From positions 248,001-312,000 of the forward strand of contig NZ_QOWE01000002.1 in the NCBI RefSeq assembly GCF_003334855.1: a DNA stretch of 64,000 nt, given 5' to 3'. The notes under the pieces are model-generated. The model searched no databases and had not been told where the DNA came from. It saw only the letters and a program-made list of their open reading frames with translations. Positions 44,162 through 53,900 of the stretch are shown here, piece by piece; the first letter of the stretch is position 1, and every line of letters begins with the position of its first letter. Source of the DNA: Larkinella punicea (GTDB lineage: Bacteria; Bacteroidota; Bacteroidia; Cytophagales; Spirosomataceae). Both the position numbers and the translations under genes were made by a program.

Positions 44162-46198
44162 TCAGTTTCGCTTCATGGCAACCCGGTACAGAATAACCGC
44201 CAGACCCAAAAAGAGCAACGCACCCAACAGTTGATAGCCTTCAACCCCCAGGGCGCTCTCCAGCACGGGTTCCAGGGTTAGTCGGGACAGAAAATTGTAG
44301 ACCGACTCATTCACCGACAGCAGGGCGACGACCACCCCCGCCAGGGCACCACCGGCGACCAAACCGGTTGAAAACAAACTGCCGCGGCCCAGGTCGGCGT
44401 CTTCTTCGACAATACCTTTCCGCTTGAAATTCCAGTCGACCAGCGCCTTGACGCAGCCCCCGGCGAAAATCGGCAGCGTCGTCGCGAGCGGCAGATACAA
44501 ACCGACGGCAAACGCCAGCGCGCTGATGCCGCAAATTTCCACGACAAACGACATGAACGCGCCCACGAGCACAAACTGCCAGTCGAGGTTAAACGACAGC
44601 AGCCCTTTGATGAGCGTGGCCATGAGCGTTCCCTGCGGAGCCGGAAAGCGGTCGCTGCCGATGGCGTGGGTAATGCCCTGTGCCACGAGATCCGGCGTGG
44701 GTATATCCAGGATCTTGATCGTTGCACCAATGGCCAGTGAGGAGACGATAACGCCGACAAACAGTGCCATTTGCTGGTATTTTGGCGTTGCACCCACTAA
44801 ATAACCGGTTTTCAGATCCTGAGAAGTAGCTCCGGCGGTGGCGGCCGCGATGCAAATCATACCGCCCACCACCAGCACGGCGGGTTCGTAGATTCGGCCC
44901 GTCAACCCGGCGCCGATGAATACCAAAGCCGTGCCCATGATGGTGGCAATGGTCATTCCCGAAACCGGCGATGAACTGGAGCCGATCAGGCCCACGATCC
45001 GGCTGGCCACGGTAACGAAGAAAAAGCCGAATACCACGACCAAAATGGCAATCAGCAGTTTGGTCAGGACCGAGTCACCGGGAATTTGCGGTAAGATCAC
45101 CATCAAAGCCGCCAGAATCAGACTTCCGATGACAACGATTCGAATGGATAAATCCTGCTCCGTCCGCCGAACCTGCGTTCCTTCGGCCGCGACGTCTACT
45201 TTTTTGAAGCTATCGCGAAACGACGAAACGATGGTCGGGATGGTTTTCAGCAGGGTCATAAAACCGCCCGCCGTGACGGCCCCCGCACCAATTTGCCGGA
45301 TGTAGGCCCGGTAGATGGCGGCAGCCGTGTCGCTAAAACCGTGTGTTTCGGGATTCCAGCCGCCGGGGCCACCGGCGGTTTGCAGGTTGGTGAGATACCC
45401 CAGTTTGATCAATTGCAAGGCAATGGTATCACCCGGCACCAGCGTTGCCAGCAGTGGAATCAACGCGAGCCACGCCAGAATACCGCCCCCCACCAACACC
45501 GCCGAAATGCGAAACCCGATGATGTAGCCGACGCCCAGATACTCCGGGGTGATTTCGCCGGACACCTGGGCCGACGGAAAATAGCGGTTTACCTGGTTCG
45601 TTGCCCAAACCGGTGCCTCGGCAATGACGTGCAGCACTTTCTGGAGAACGGCGTAGAGTAAGGCCACGCCCAGGCCCCGATAGGCCATTTTGGCAAAATC
45701 ACCACCCCGTTCGCCCGCAATCAGCACCGAGCCACAGGCGGTGCCTTCGGGATAGGGTAGTTTGCCGTGTTCCTCCACGATGAGCGCCCGGCGCAGCGGA
45801 ATCATCATGAGCGTGCCGAGTAGCCCGCCCAGAATGGCCAGGGTCAGAATGGTCCAGTAATTGAAGAAATCGTCGCCGACGCCGTCGGTCAGGAACAGAA
45901 AACCGGGCAGGGTAAACACCACGCCGGACGCGATGGACTCCCCCGCCGAGCCGGTGGTCTGGATGATGTTGTTTTCGAGAATGGTGGTTTTCAGAAACCG
46001 CCGGCCGAGCGAAATTGCCAGCACCGCAATGGGAATGGAAGCCGACACCGACAAGCCAGCTTTCAGGGACAGGTAGACGGTGGCGGCTCCGAACAAGACG
46101 CCGAACAGCGCCCCGGTGACCACGGCTTTGAACGTGAATTCGGCCGTAGTGGTATTGTCGGCAACATACGGTTTAAACGCGGGCGGTTTGGTTTCCAT
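44162..46198 (-). CDS. OPT-family oligopeptide transporter
   Basis: 678 residues with about 14-16 hydrophobic helices. Family phrases include EFTFKAVVTGALFGVLFGAATVYLSLKAGLSVSASIPIAVLAISL near the N-terminus, NIIQTTGSAGESIASGVVFTLPGFLF, LPYPEGTACGSVLIAGERGG and the late QFVLVGAFMSFVVEICGISALAFAVGLYLPLATTLPIFAGG. The OPT family imports short peptides or metal-chelates, probably by proton symport, through the inner membrane. Length and the conserved repeats are standard. It is preceded by a 203-bp gap and the tRNA-Gly. The downstream esterase might process an imported ester, but this is speculative. Confidence 0.93.
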   Translation of the reverse strand: METKPPAFKPYVADNTTTAEFTFKAVVTGALFGVLFGAATVYLSLKAGLSVSASIPIAVLAISLGRRFLKTTILENNIIQTTGSAGESIASGVVFTLPGFLFLTDGVGDDFFNYWTILTLAILGGLLGTLMMIPLRRALIVEEHGKLPYPEGTACGSVLIAGERGGDFAKMAYRGLGVALLYAVLQKVLHVIAEAPVWATNQVNRYFPSAQVSGEITPEYLGVGYIIGFRISAVLVGGGILAWLALIPLLATLVPGDTIALQLIKLGYLTNLQTAGGPGGWNPETHGFSDTAAAIYRAYIRQIGAGAVTAGGFMTLLKTIPTIVSSFRDSFKKVDVAAEGTQVRRTEQDLSIRIVVIGSLILAALMVILPQIPGDSVLTKLLIAILVVVFGFFFVTVASRIVGLIGSSSSPVSGMTIATIMGTALVFIGAGLTGRIYEPAVLVVGGMICIAAATAGATSQDLKTGYLVGATPKYQQMALFVGVIVSSLAIGATIKILDIPTPDLVAQGITHAIGSDRFPAPQGTLMATLIKGLLSFNLDWQFVLVGAFMSFVVEICGISALAFAVGLYLPLATTLPIFAGGCVKALVDWNFKRKGIVEEDADLGRGSLFSTGLVAGGALAGVVVALLSVNESVYNFLSRLTLEPVLESALGVEGYQLLGALLFLGLAVILYRVAMKRN

Positions 46199-46401
46199 AA
46201 GAAGGGTCAGGATTTGCGCGTAAGATCAAACGATTTTGGAATAATACAAAGCCCCCGCCCCCCGGAGGTGGCGGAATCCGTGCATTTACGCGGATAAATT
46301 TTTAGTTGGCGGCCCAAAAGACGGAGCATCCGGTTGTTGCACGGGATTCACCGAAATCCCTTGACTTTTCCATTCTTTCTTTAAACATTTGCAGCCTATC
46401 A

Positions 46402-46474
46402 GCGGGAGTAGCTCAGTTGGTAGAGCGGCAGCTTCCCAAGCTGCAGGCCGTGGGTTCGAACCCCATTTCCCGCT
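46402..46474 (+). tRNA. tRNA-Gly, anticodon CCC
   Basis: A full cloverleaf fits: 7-bp acceptor stem (GCGGGAG with TTCCCGC, one G-T pair), D arm GCTC/GAGC, anticodon stem GCAGC/GCTGC around loop TTCCCAA (anticodon CCC), 5-nt variable loop, T arm GTGGG TTCGAAC CCCAT, discriminator T. CCA is not encoded. It would read GGG codons. It marks the left edge of a sparse AT-rich region. Confidence 0.95.
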
Positions 46475-46836
46475 CCTTTCCTATTCGTTGTAAATGAAGC
46501 ACTTAGCTGAAAGGCAGGGTGCTTTTTTTGTTTCAATTATTAATCGGTTGAAACGTTGGTTGAAACAAGTCACCTGGTGTTCATAACAGTAATAATTAAG
46601 GTAATGATATACTTGACTGACCCAGTTAATATATGATACAATACTCATTTAAATGGGGGTGATGATCAGAAGTAAACGATCTGTTATAATTACAGATATA
46701 ATAGAGGAAAAACTCATTTTGTAAGTCAGATTATGTAAGCTAACGGCTTTATTTTTTGACACACTTAAAGTTGCCGAAAAAACTTGCAAGCCCCCTTACC
46801 GATATCTAGTTTTGGCTTTTAAACAAACTAAAAAAT
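46475..46836. other. Gene-poor AT-rich stretch after the tRNA
   Basis: These 362 bp hold one small terminator (46497-46530) and no credible reading frame. Base composition drops markedly compared with the region left of the tRNA. I saw no second copy of the tRNA 3' end in the window, so an attachment site is not demonstrated. Confidence 0.5.
46497..46530 (+). terminator. Terminator downstream of tRNA-Gly
   Basis: AAGCAC (46497-46502) pairs with GTGCTT (46519-46524), followed by a run of seven T's. It lies 23 bp after the tRNA. Confidence 0.7.
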
Positions 46837-47037
46837 ATGAAAACTAAAATTATTGATGTAGGCATACCAAGAAAAGAGCGCGCCTATTTGGTTACACAAA
46901 CGGAAAGCAAAGAAATATTGGTATCTATTGGCAAAGATGGCGGTGGATTTGAAGAAGCAACTACGCTTGGTTTTTTTGGGGATATTGATAATCGCGAGGT
47001 TATGGAGAGGGTTCAAGATATATTATTAGACTTTTAG
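46837..47037 (+). CDS. Hypothetical 66-aa protein
   Basis: 66 residues, acidic, no signal peptide or membrane segment. Predicted strands (IIDVGIPRKERAYLVTQ, EILVSIG) and a C-terminal helix (NREVMERVQDILLDF). I do not recognise a family. The gene is followed by an 18-bp perfect hairpin terminator and faces a second small gene. The AT-rich codon use differs from the surrounding chromosome. A small partner or antitoxin-like role is possible but nothing specific shows it. Confidence 0.5.
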   Translation: MKTKIIDVGIPRKERAYLVTQTESKEILVSIGKDGGGFEEATTLGFFGDIDNREVMERVQDILLDF

Positions 47038-47068
47038 AGGCTGTATTAGAAGAGTATCTGTTCATCTT

Positions 47069-47110
47069 AATAAGCAAAAAGCCCCTAAGGTGAGGGGCTT
47101 TTTGCTTATT
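47069..47110. terminator. Bidirectional terminator between two small convergent genes
   Basis: Perfect 18-bp arms at 47069-47086 and 47093-47110 with a 6-nt loop; the stem core is AGCCCCT with A- and T-runs on either side, so it should work in both directions. Confidence 0.85.
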
Positions 47111-47352
47111 TAATCCGATAAGCCTAATCTATCAAACTCAACTTCTTTGGGTTGCAAGTGTGCAGGAATATCAATTCTTGCATCTCTACAAAAAGCGATT
47201 GCGGCTTCCCAAGGAACCCAGTCATATTCCTTAAGAAAGGCAGTTCTACCGGTTTGGGCGTTGTGATAATATGCACCAAATCCGGTATCGAAATTGCGTA
47301 CCCAAGAACAACCCTCTGCTTGAATGTGATCTAAAAAACTATGGTAGTTCAT
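47110..47352 (-). CDS. Hypothetical 80-aa protein
   Basis: 80 residues beginning MNYHSFLDHIQAEGCSWVR, with YYHNAQTGRTAFLKE in the middle and a tail KEVEFDRLGLSD. The first half loosely recalls small dsRBD-fold proteins such as HicA (helix, then a basic beta-sheet with a G-x-Y-x-N-x-x-T-G-R turn), but the catalytic His context is not convincing, so I leave it unnamed. Its stop lies at the shared terminator, and it is convergent with the 66-aa gene. No partner overlaps it in the manner of hicAB. Confidence 0.5.
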   Translation of the reverse strand: MNYHSFLDHIQAEGCSWVRNFDTGFGAYYHNAQTGRTAFLKEYDWVPWEAAIAFCRDARIDIPAHLQPKEVEFDRLGLSD

Positions 47353-47391
47353 TTATTTAGGCTACTTGCAGTCGAAAACTTTTTTCAGTAG

Positions 47392-48298
47392 CTCCCCTCT
47401 CTGGGCTGGGCGGATGATACCGCCATCCCGATTATTGACACTCACATCCACTTGTTCGACACGGAGCGTTCCCAAGGGGTGCCCTGGCCGTCCAAAAAAG
47501 ACAGCGTTCTTTACCAGCCAGCGTTGCCGGACCGCTATCGTAAAATTGCAGTGCCGCTCGGTATCGTGGGCGCGATTGTCGTGGAAGCCAGTCCCTGGCT
47601 GGAAGATAATCAGTGGGTACTTGACATTGCAACGAAGGACAAACTCATCGTCGGAACCGTTGGCAATCTCGAGCCGGGCAAACCGGATTTCCGCCAACAG
47701 CTCGAACGTTTCCAACACAATCCGCTGTTTCGTGGCATTCGTAACGGAAATCTTAGGGATCGTGATCCGTCCAGCCAGCTGTCAAATCCCAGGTTCGTAT
47801 CGGATCTTCGTTTTCTGGCTCAGGCGGGATTGGTGTTAGATACGGCGAACCCGAAGCCTTCCCTTCTGGCCGCCATCGTGCGGGTCACGGATCAAGTGCC
47901 GGATTTGCGGGTCATCATCGATATGTTCCCCAACTAATAATCCCACAAGCGGCTGTGGCCCGAAAGGCTTATGAAGCCGACCTGCAGGAGTTGGGTAGAC
48001 GGCCCCAGGTTTATGTGAAAATTTCTCAAGTCCTGCGCCGGGTGAACGGAACAATTCCACAGATACTAAGTTTCTACAGGGCGCGGCTGGATGAAATCTT
48101 CGGCATTTTCGGTGAAGATCGGTTGCTGTATGGCAGTGATTGGCCGAATAGTGATAAGTGGAGGCCTTTAAACGTCGGCTTGGGCTTGGTGAGTGAATAC
48201 TTCAACACAAAGGGTCGAACCGTAGCCGAAAAATACTTCTGGAGAACTCAGTTGATGCCTATCACTGGCAAAAGCGTGAACCTTCACAACCTGAGTAG
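47392..48298 (+). pseudogene. Decayed amidohydrolase (TIM-barrel, L-fuconolactonase-like)
   Basis: Three frames together read as one amidohydrolase-2 family protein. Frame one, from 47392, has no start codon and opens right after a TAG; it encodes the metal motif IIDTHIHLFDTERSQGVPW and runs to a TAA at 47935-47937 (VIIDMFPN). A shifted frame then continues the family sequence with IPQAAVARKAYEADLQELGRR and FGEDRLLYGSDWPNSDKW. A second shift near 48240 restores the usual ending ENSVDAYHWQKR to a TAG at 48296-48298. The expected signal peptide and start are missing. So the gene has lost its 5' end and carries two frameshifts. Intact relatives are periplasmic lactonases or related hydrolases. 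It lies just left of the sigma/FecR/SusCD locus and may once have served it. Confidence 0.8.
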
Positions 48299-48345
48299 AG
48301 CCAGGGAACAGCCTTACGACCACTGTAGGGTTGTCCTATACTGGC

Positions 48346-48373
48346 TTACATAACTAGATTTTAAGTTATGTAA
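48346..48373. repeat. 10-bp inverted repeat past the pseudogene
   Basis: TTACATAACT (48346-48355) and AGTTATGTAA (48364-48373) are perfect arms around an 8-nt AT loop. It could be a weak terminator or an operator-like site; nothing else supports either. Confidence 0.5.
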
Positions 48374-48471
48374 ACGACTAACTTACAGAAGATTAATAGA
48401 ATTTTTGAAGGAATATAACTTAATTTTATGTTAACTAAGTAAATACTAAACTGGTTGTAAAGGGCTTAAAA

Positions 48472-48783
48472 CTAGAATTGAAAATGGCTTTTTTGCCTGT
48501 CACCAAAAAAGATCACAATCCATTTATCAACTTCAGGGAGGGTTCTCAACTTAGGGAGATTCACGTAGGGTTTACTAGTAAGTAGCTCGTTTTTATCCAA
48601 GGATTTATAAGCTTGATTCCAATGAGATAAGGTATCTTTGAGATGCCGTCGTACCGGTAGGCCTTCATCATATGCTGACTTTCTATGGCCTAATTGTGCC
48701 CCCTTCCTGGCAGCGGTCGTCCGAATTCGCAGAATGTCAGATTGTACATTCGGAAGCATGACATTGACATAGTAAAAAAACAT
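48472..48783 (-). CDS. Doubtful 103-aa reading frame
   Basis: 103 residues on the minus strand in AT-rich DNA between the pseudogene and the sigma factor gene. The sequence is basic (TTAARKGAQLGHRKSAYDEG; LPVRRHLKDTLSHWNQAYKS) with no signal peptide, membrane helix or family I know. A weak possibility is a remnant of a larger DNA-binding or transposase-like gene. If it is not real, 48299-48956 is a 658-bp gap with only the small inverted repeat and a possible promoter. Confidence 0.3.
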   Translation of the reverse strand: MFFYYVNVMLPNVQSDILRIRTTAARKGAQLGHRKSAYDEGLPVRRHLKDTLSHWNQAYKSLDKNELLTSKPYVNLPKLRTLPEVDKWIVIFFGDRQKSHFQF

Positions 48784-48908
48784 AATGATTACTTACCACC
48801 GGAGTTCCTGTTTTTCACAGATCAAGCTTGTATAAACATTTGAGAAACTGCCCAACCCAGGTCACATAATTAAAGGCCGATTAAATCATATTTTGTATTA
48901 TTTTTATT

Positions 48909-48916
48909 TAATTTTG
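48909..48916 (+). promoter_or_regulatory. Candidate -7 element (TAATTTTG) ahead of the sigma factor gene
   Basis: TAATTTTG matches TAnnTTTG and lies 40 bp before the sigma factor ATG. A TTTG at 48892-48895 is too close to be an ideal -33 box, so the call is weak. Confidence 0.35.
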
Positions 48917-48956
48917 CGTTAATTCGTATGGTTAGACCAAAATCGTAACGCATCGT

Positions 48957-49565
48957 ATGCCTGCCCCTGACTCGTTTAAGAGCTACAATGAGACCGTCCT
49001 TTGGGAATCTCTGGCACAAGGAGATCAGCAGGCATTTGAAATTCTTTACCGACACTATTTTAAAATACTGGTTAACTACGGATCTCGATTGACGCCCGAT
49101 CCGCTGTTACTGGAAGATGCCATCCAGGACCTGTTTACGTATCTCTGGCGCCGAAAAGTACAATTAGCTGCTGTTGCTGAACCCAAATTTTATCTACTGA
49201 CCGCCCTCCGAAATCAATTGAAGCGAAATGCCCGAAACAGCATTTTTGATGAAGCTGAAGATATTGATGAATTTCTGGACTGCTTAGTTCACCTCTCGGA
49301 CGAACAAACAACCGTTGAACAGGAAACGGTTTTTGACCGATCCCGACAAATACAGGGTGCGATAGCCCGATTAAGTCCACGTCAACAGGAAGCCGTGAAT
49401 CTTCGCTTTTTTCACGGTATGAACCTTGATCAGTCGTCAGAACTGATGGGGGTTTCCAAACAGGTTGTCAGTAATCTCCTCTTTAAGGCCTATTCGATGT
49501 TACGGATCATTCTGAAGGGCGTGTTTTCTCTCTTGACCCTAATTCTTTCTCCTTTATACCCGTAA
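48957..49565 (+). CDS. ECF RNA polymerase sigma factor (sigma-70 family)
   Basis: 202 residues. Region 2 is LWESLAQGDQQAFEILYRHYFKILVNYGSRL with the helix LLLEDAIQDLFTYLWRR (core -10 recognition). After a linker, region 4 is AIARLSPRQQEAVNLRFFHGMNLDQSSELMGVSKQVVSNLLFKAYSMLR, a clear helix-turn-helix for the -35 element. The C-terminus ends in a short hydrophobic stretch. This is the Bacteroidota ECF group that pairs with a FecR anti-sigma and an STN-containing SusC, both of which follow. It probably directs transcription of susC/susD when a ligand is sensed at the outer membrane. The gap to fecR is 144 bp. Confidence 0.93.
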   Translation: MPAPDSFKSYNETVLWESLAQGDQQAFEILYRHYFKILVNYGSRLTPDPLLLEDAIQDLFTYLWRRKVQLAAVAEPKFYLLTALRNQLKRNARNSIFDEAEDIDEFLDCLVHLSDEQTTVEQETVFDRSRQIQGAIARLSPRQQEAVNLRFFHGMNLDQSSELMGVSKQVVSNLLFKAYSMLRIILKGVFSLLTLILSPLYP

Positions 49566-49709
49566 AACCGCATTAATTCATTATTCCGGTCCAGGTGTAA
49601 AAGGTGTCTGAAGAGTTTTTTTATAGAAAAGAAGGAAATATTTCAATTCGATTGATTAATTTCTAAAAAAACATGACTCTGTATAGTAAGAAGACCTAAG
49701 GGATTGACC

Positions 49710-50786
49710 ATGCTGTACCACGAGTTTTTATTGCAGGATTTCTTGAACGATGACGCGTTTGTCAGGTGGGTCCTGTTTGATGAACAGGACCGCTACTGGC
49801 AGCAGGTGCTGGCGGATTATCCGGCCAAGCAGGAAGTCATTCAGCAAGCGATTCAGCTCATTCAACAACTTCAACAGGCGGAAGCCCTACGAACTTTGCC
49901 CGTCGATGAGGAGAAAACCTGGAAACGAATTCGTTCCACGACCATCGATGCAGATCCGTTAGTGGGATGGCCTAGAAAAAGACGGTGGACCGGCGTTGCG
50001 GTTTTATGCTCGTTAGCCCTATTCATCGTCGTCTGGACATGGGTGGAGCACTTTCCCTCAAAAACGGTTTACGCGAAGCTCGTCACCAAGGCCGCCGAAA
50101 AAAATGCGCTGATTGAGAAGGTAAATCGAAGCGATACTCCCCTAAAGATTACATTGGAAGACGGAAGTATCGTTTACTTGAAAAAAAATAGCCGGTTCAG
50201 TTACCCTACTCATTTTACGACCCAATCGCGGGAAACCTTTTTAAGTGGGGAAGCTTTTTTTCAAATTGCCCCCAATCCTAAAAAACCGTTTTATGTCTAC
50301 GCCAATGAGTTGGTGACCCAGGTCCTGGGAACGAGTTTCGATATTACAGCTTTTGATGACGACCAGCAAGTACAAGTCAAAGTACGCACCGGACGCGTGT
50401 CAGTATATAATCAAAAACCAATTCGATTTGCAAGTGATGAACGTCAGAACCTCGTTTTGTTACCCAATCAGCAAGTAATTTTTAATCGCCACACCGAAAG
50501 TCTTTCGAAACAATTGGTAGCGGAGCCCATGCCCGTTCAGCCGTTAGCCGCCAGTGAAAAGCATTATTTTGAGGAAGTACCGGCAGCAACGGTTTTGAAG
50601 ACATTGGAGAGACGCTACGGCGTTCATATTTTATACGATGAAGAACTGCTGTCGAACTGTATTATTACGACTACGCTCAGTAACCAGCCACTGAAAGACC
50701 AGTTGGAAGTCATCTGTCAAACGATTGGGGCAACCTTTAAAGAAATGGACGCTCAGTTAGTCGTCGAGGCTACGGGCTGCCCGTAA
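49710..50786 (+). CDS. FecR-family anti-sigma factor
   Basis: 358 residues. A cytoplasmic N-terminal ~90 residues (sigma-binding) precede one membrane helix near 93-110 (WTGVAVLCSLALFIVVWTW). The periplasmic FecR domain (about 150-240) contains LKITLEDGSIVYLKKNSRFSYP, RETFLSGEAFFQIAPNPKKPFYVYANELVTQVLGTSFDI and VRTGRVSVYN, and a C-terminal domain resembling DUF4974 (AATVLKTLERRYGVHILYDEELLSNCII) follows. It holds the ECF sigma inactive until the SusC-type transducer signals. ATG at 49710 is preferred to the TTG two codons earlier. Confidence 0.93.
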   Translation: MLYHEFLLQDFLNDDAFVRWVLFDEQDRYWQQVLADYPAKQEVIQQAIQLIQQLQQAEALRTLPVDEEKTWKRIRSTTIDADPLVGWPRKRRWTGVAVLCSLALFIVVWTWVEHFPSKTVYAKLVTKAAEKNALIEKVNRSDTPLKITLEDGSIVYLKKNSRFSYPTHFTTQSRETFLSGEAFFQIAPNPKKPFYVYANELVTQVLGTSFDITAFDDDQQVQVKVRTGRVSVYNQKPIRFASDERQNLVLLPNQQVIFNRHTESLSKQLVAEPMPVQPLAASEKHYFEEVPAATVLKTLERRYGVHILYDEELLSNCIITTTLSNQPLKDQLEVICQTIGATFKEMDAQLVVEATGCP

Positions 50787-50862
50787 TATTCCGAACATCC
50801 AATTATATCCTAAACCCTCAACTCTTATGCGTTAACACTCTCAAATCCCAATTACAAAAAAA

Positions 50863-50886
50863 GAGAAGATGCAGCAACATCTTCTC
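50863..50886. promoter_or_regulatory. Hairpin in the fecR-susC intergenic region
   Basis: GAGAAGATG (50863-50871) pairs with CATCTTCTC (50878-50886), 6-nt loop. It lies 74 bp before susC, has no clear T-run, and could be a partial terminator or mRNA stabiliser separating the regulators from the highly expressed susCD pair. Confidence 0.45.
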
Positions 50887-50960
50887 CTGAACTTAACCAG
50901 CCATTGTCCAGTGGCTGATGGGAATGTCTTGTCCTGATCAGAACAAAAACAGCCAAAAGT

Positions 50961-53900
50961 ATGTCAAAATATTTTACCAAAAAAGAGGTTTTCACGCTCA
51001 TGAAAATCACTTTAGCCCAATTGATTCTAGTGGGAGTGATTGCCGGCAATGCATTAGCCTATCCCGTTGTGGCCCAGGAGCTACTGAAGGAGCGGGTCAA
51101 CGTAACCCTGAAAAACAGCAACCTCCGCTTGTTTTTACGTACCCTCGAACAGCAGGTCGACGTCGTTTTTTCGTACCAGAAGGGAGTTATCGAATTAGAC
51201 GAGAAACTGAACCTGACGATTCAGGGGGAAACAGTCGATAATGTCCTGAAACAGGTATTGATTCCACGACGTATACATTATAGGGTTATTAATAATAACC
51301 AGATTATTTTAACCCGTGTAGACGAGTTGAAGAATGACCAGGGAAAGTCGAACGCAACTAATCCGATTGAATCTCCGGATCACGAAAAAGTGGATCGGGT
51401 CATAACCGGTCGGGTAACGGACGAGAAAGGCGAATCATTGCCCGGCGTAAGCATCCTGGTCAAAGGAAGCCAACAGGGAACGACAACCGATTCTGACGGT
51501 AAATTTCGCCAAGCGGTTGCGGATGGTAACGCCGTTTTGGTGTTTTCGTATGTCGGGTATGTCAGCCAGGAGATAACCGTCGGCAACCAAACTGCGCTTA
51601 CCCTTACACTGAAAGAAGACGCGAAATCGCTGGATGAGGTAGTGGTGACCTCTTTTGGTATAGAACGAGAAAAGAAAGCCTTGTTTTATGCCACGCAAGA
51701 GGTAAAAGGGGCCCAACTCACGTCGGTTGGAAACCCCAACGTGTTAAATAGCCTTCAGGGTAAGGTAGCCGGTGTGTCGGTTCGTCTAAACAGTGGCATG
51801 CCTGGGAAAGCGCCCCAAATTACCATTAGGGGGAATCGCTCCATCACGGGCAATAACCAGCCGTTGTATGTCATCGATGGTCTTCCGGTAGCGGGCGGGG
51901 TGCGGGTCAATGACCTGAACCCCAACGATATTGAATCCATGAATATTTTGAAAGGACCGGCGGCTTCGGCGCTATATGGTTTAAGGGCATCGAACGGCGT
52001 GGTGGTGATCAAAACGAAAAGCGGTGGCAGGTCTGGCAAGCCATCCCTTAGTTTCGATAGTCATTTCAATGTTGACGAAGTGGCCCGCTTACCCAAAATG
52101 CAGGATATTTACGCCCAGGGTTTAAACGGAAAATTTGACTTGAACCAGATATGGACCTGGGGCAGCAGGATCAGCGAAATCGGAACCTATACCAACGAGT
52201 TCGGGGAACAGGAAGTAGCGCGTGCCTATGACAACGACCGGGAGTTTTACCAGAGAGGTCATACGCTTTCCAACAACCTGTCTCTATCCGATGGTGGCGA
52301 GTATGGTCATTTCATGATCGGAGCCGGGCAGACCAGCCAAACCGGGATTGTTCAGGGCTCGGGTCTTAGGCGGTACAACATCAAATTCAACGGGGAGATG
52401 ACCAAAATTAAAAAGGTGACGGTGGGCCTTTCCCTGAATTATTCTGATTTGACGGTGGATGATTACCCTGAACTGGGGGGCAATGACAATTATTTCAGAG
52501 GACTCACCGACGTGCCACCCTCATATAACTTGAAAGGAAAACGATATGCGAGTCCCTCTAATCCGTATCAGCAAGTGTATTACCGGGGAGGGCAAAACAA
52601 CCCCTACTGGGCGGTGGACCACAACTGGCGTCAAAACAAAACCAATCGAACTTTTGGTAACCTTCTTTTTCGCTATGACGTCCTGCCGGAATTGTCGGTC
52701 ACCTATCGGGTTGGGGTGGATTACTTTAGCACCAAAGAGGTCGATTTTCAGGAGCTGGGAACGGCGACGCGGGGACGCACCATTCCGCCCACCGGCGGTA
52801 GCCTGAACATCAATAACGGCAGCCAGAACCAGATCAATTCCAACCTGTTTTTAACCTATGACAAAAATATCAGCGAGAAGCTGAATCTGAACGTCATCGT
52901 GGGGAACGAACTGTACGATATCAGCAGCAATAATGATCGGACGATCGGTTCGGATTTTGTAACGGGTGGTTGGGCAAATCTCAACAACGCCACCAATGTG
53001 GTCGGCAGCAACTCGATTTCAAAACAACGGGTGGTTGGGTTCTATGGAAACCTAAATCTGGGGTGGAATAAAATCCTTTTCCTGAATGCCTCCGGCCGAA
53101 ACGACGTCGCATCCAATATGCCCACCGGCAATCGGTCATTTTTTTATCCTTCCGTCGGCGGAAGCTTTATCTTGTCTGACGCCTTCTCATTTCGGAAAAG
53201 AACGGTTTCCTTAATCAAATTACGCGCTTCCTATGCCGAAGTAGGGCAGGTAGGACCGGTCTTTGTAAACAATGCAGGATTTGTAAAGGGCAGCCCGGGC
53301 GGCTTTGTGTTTCCCTTTAATGGCCTGACGGGTCTCACCCAAAGTTCTACCCGGATTGACCCCAACCTCAAACCGGAAAATACGAAAACCGTCGAGCTGG
53401 GGGCTGATTTGAAGTTTTTCAATGATCGGATTTCGCTGGAGTACACTTATTTCAATTCTAAATCTGACGGACAAATCTACAGCGTTCCGGTGCCCCTTTC
53501 AACGGGTGCATCTTCAGAAATCCGGAATGCAGGATCGATGCTGTCCAAAGGCCACGAAGTGGTGCTGGGCCTGACTCCGGTCACGACCGCTGCGTTTACC
53601 TGGGATCTTGGGGTTAACTTTACTTCCTTTGATAACACCGTACAGAGTCTGGCGGAAGGAGTCAACCGGATCGTTTTATCCGACCCGATCGTAGCGGAGG
53701 CTGGTTATGCCTATCCCTCCATCTATGGCCGGTCGTACCTGAGAGACCCCGCCACCGGCCAGCACGTGATCAACAACGATCCCAGATCTTCGACGTATGG
53801 CTTTCCGTTGACCGACAATACCCTCAAGGTGATTGGTAGTACGGTTCCTGATTTTGAACTGAACATTAGTAACAGTTTACGGTATAAGAGCTTGTCATTG

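Noticed and set aside
46402-46474. Attachment site repeat of the tRNA 3' end
   Set aside because: No second copy of the tRNA 3' sequence was found by eye in the window; stated only as an open possibility.
47110-47352. HicA-type toxin
   Set aside because: Only a loose resemblance; no convincing catalytic His context and no overlapping HicB-like partner.
48472-48783. Transposase remnant
   Set aside because: Basic composition alone; no DDE or HUH motif and no terminal repeats at its ends.
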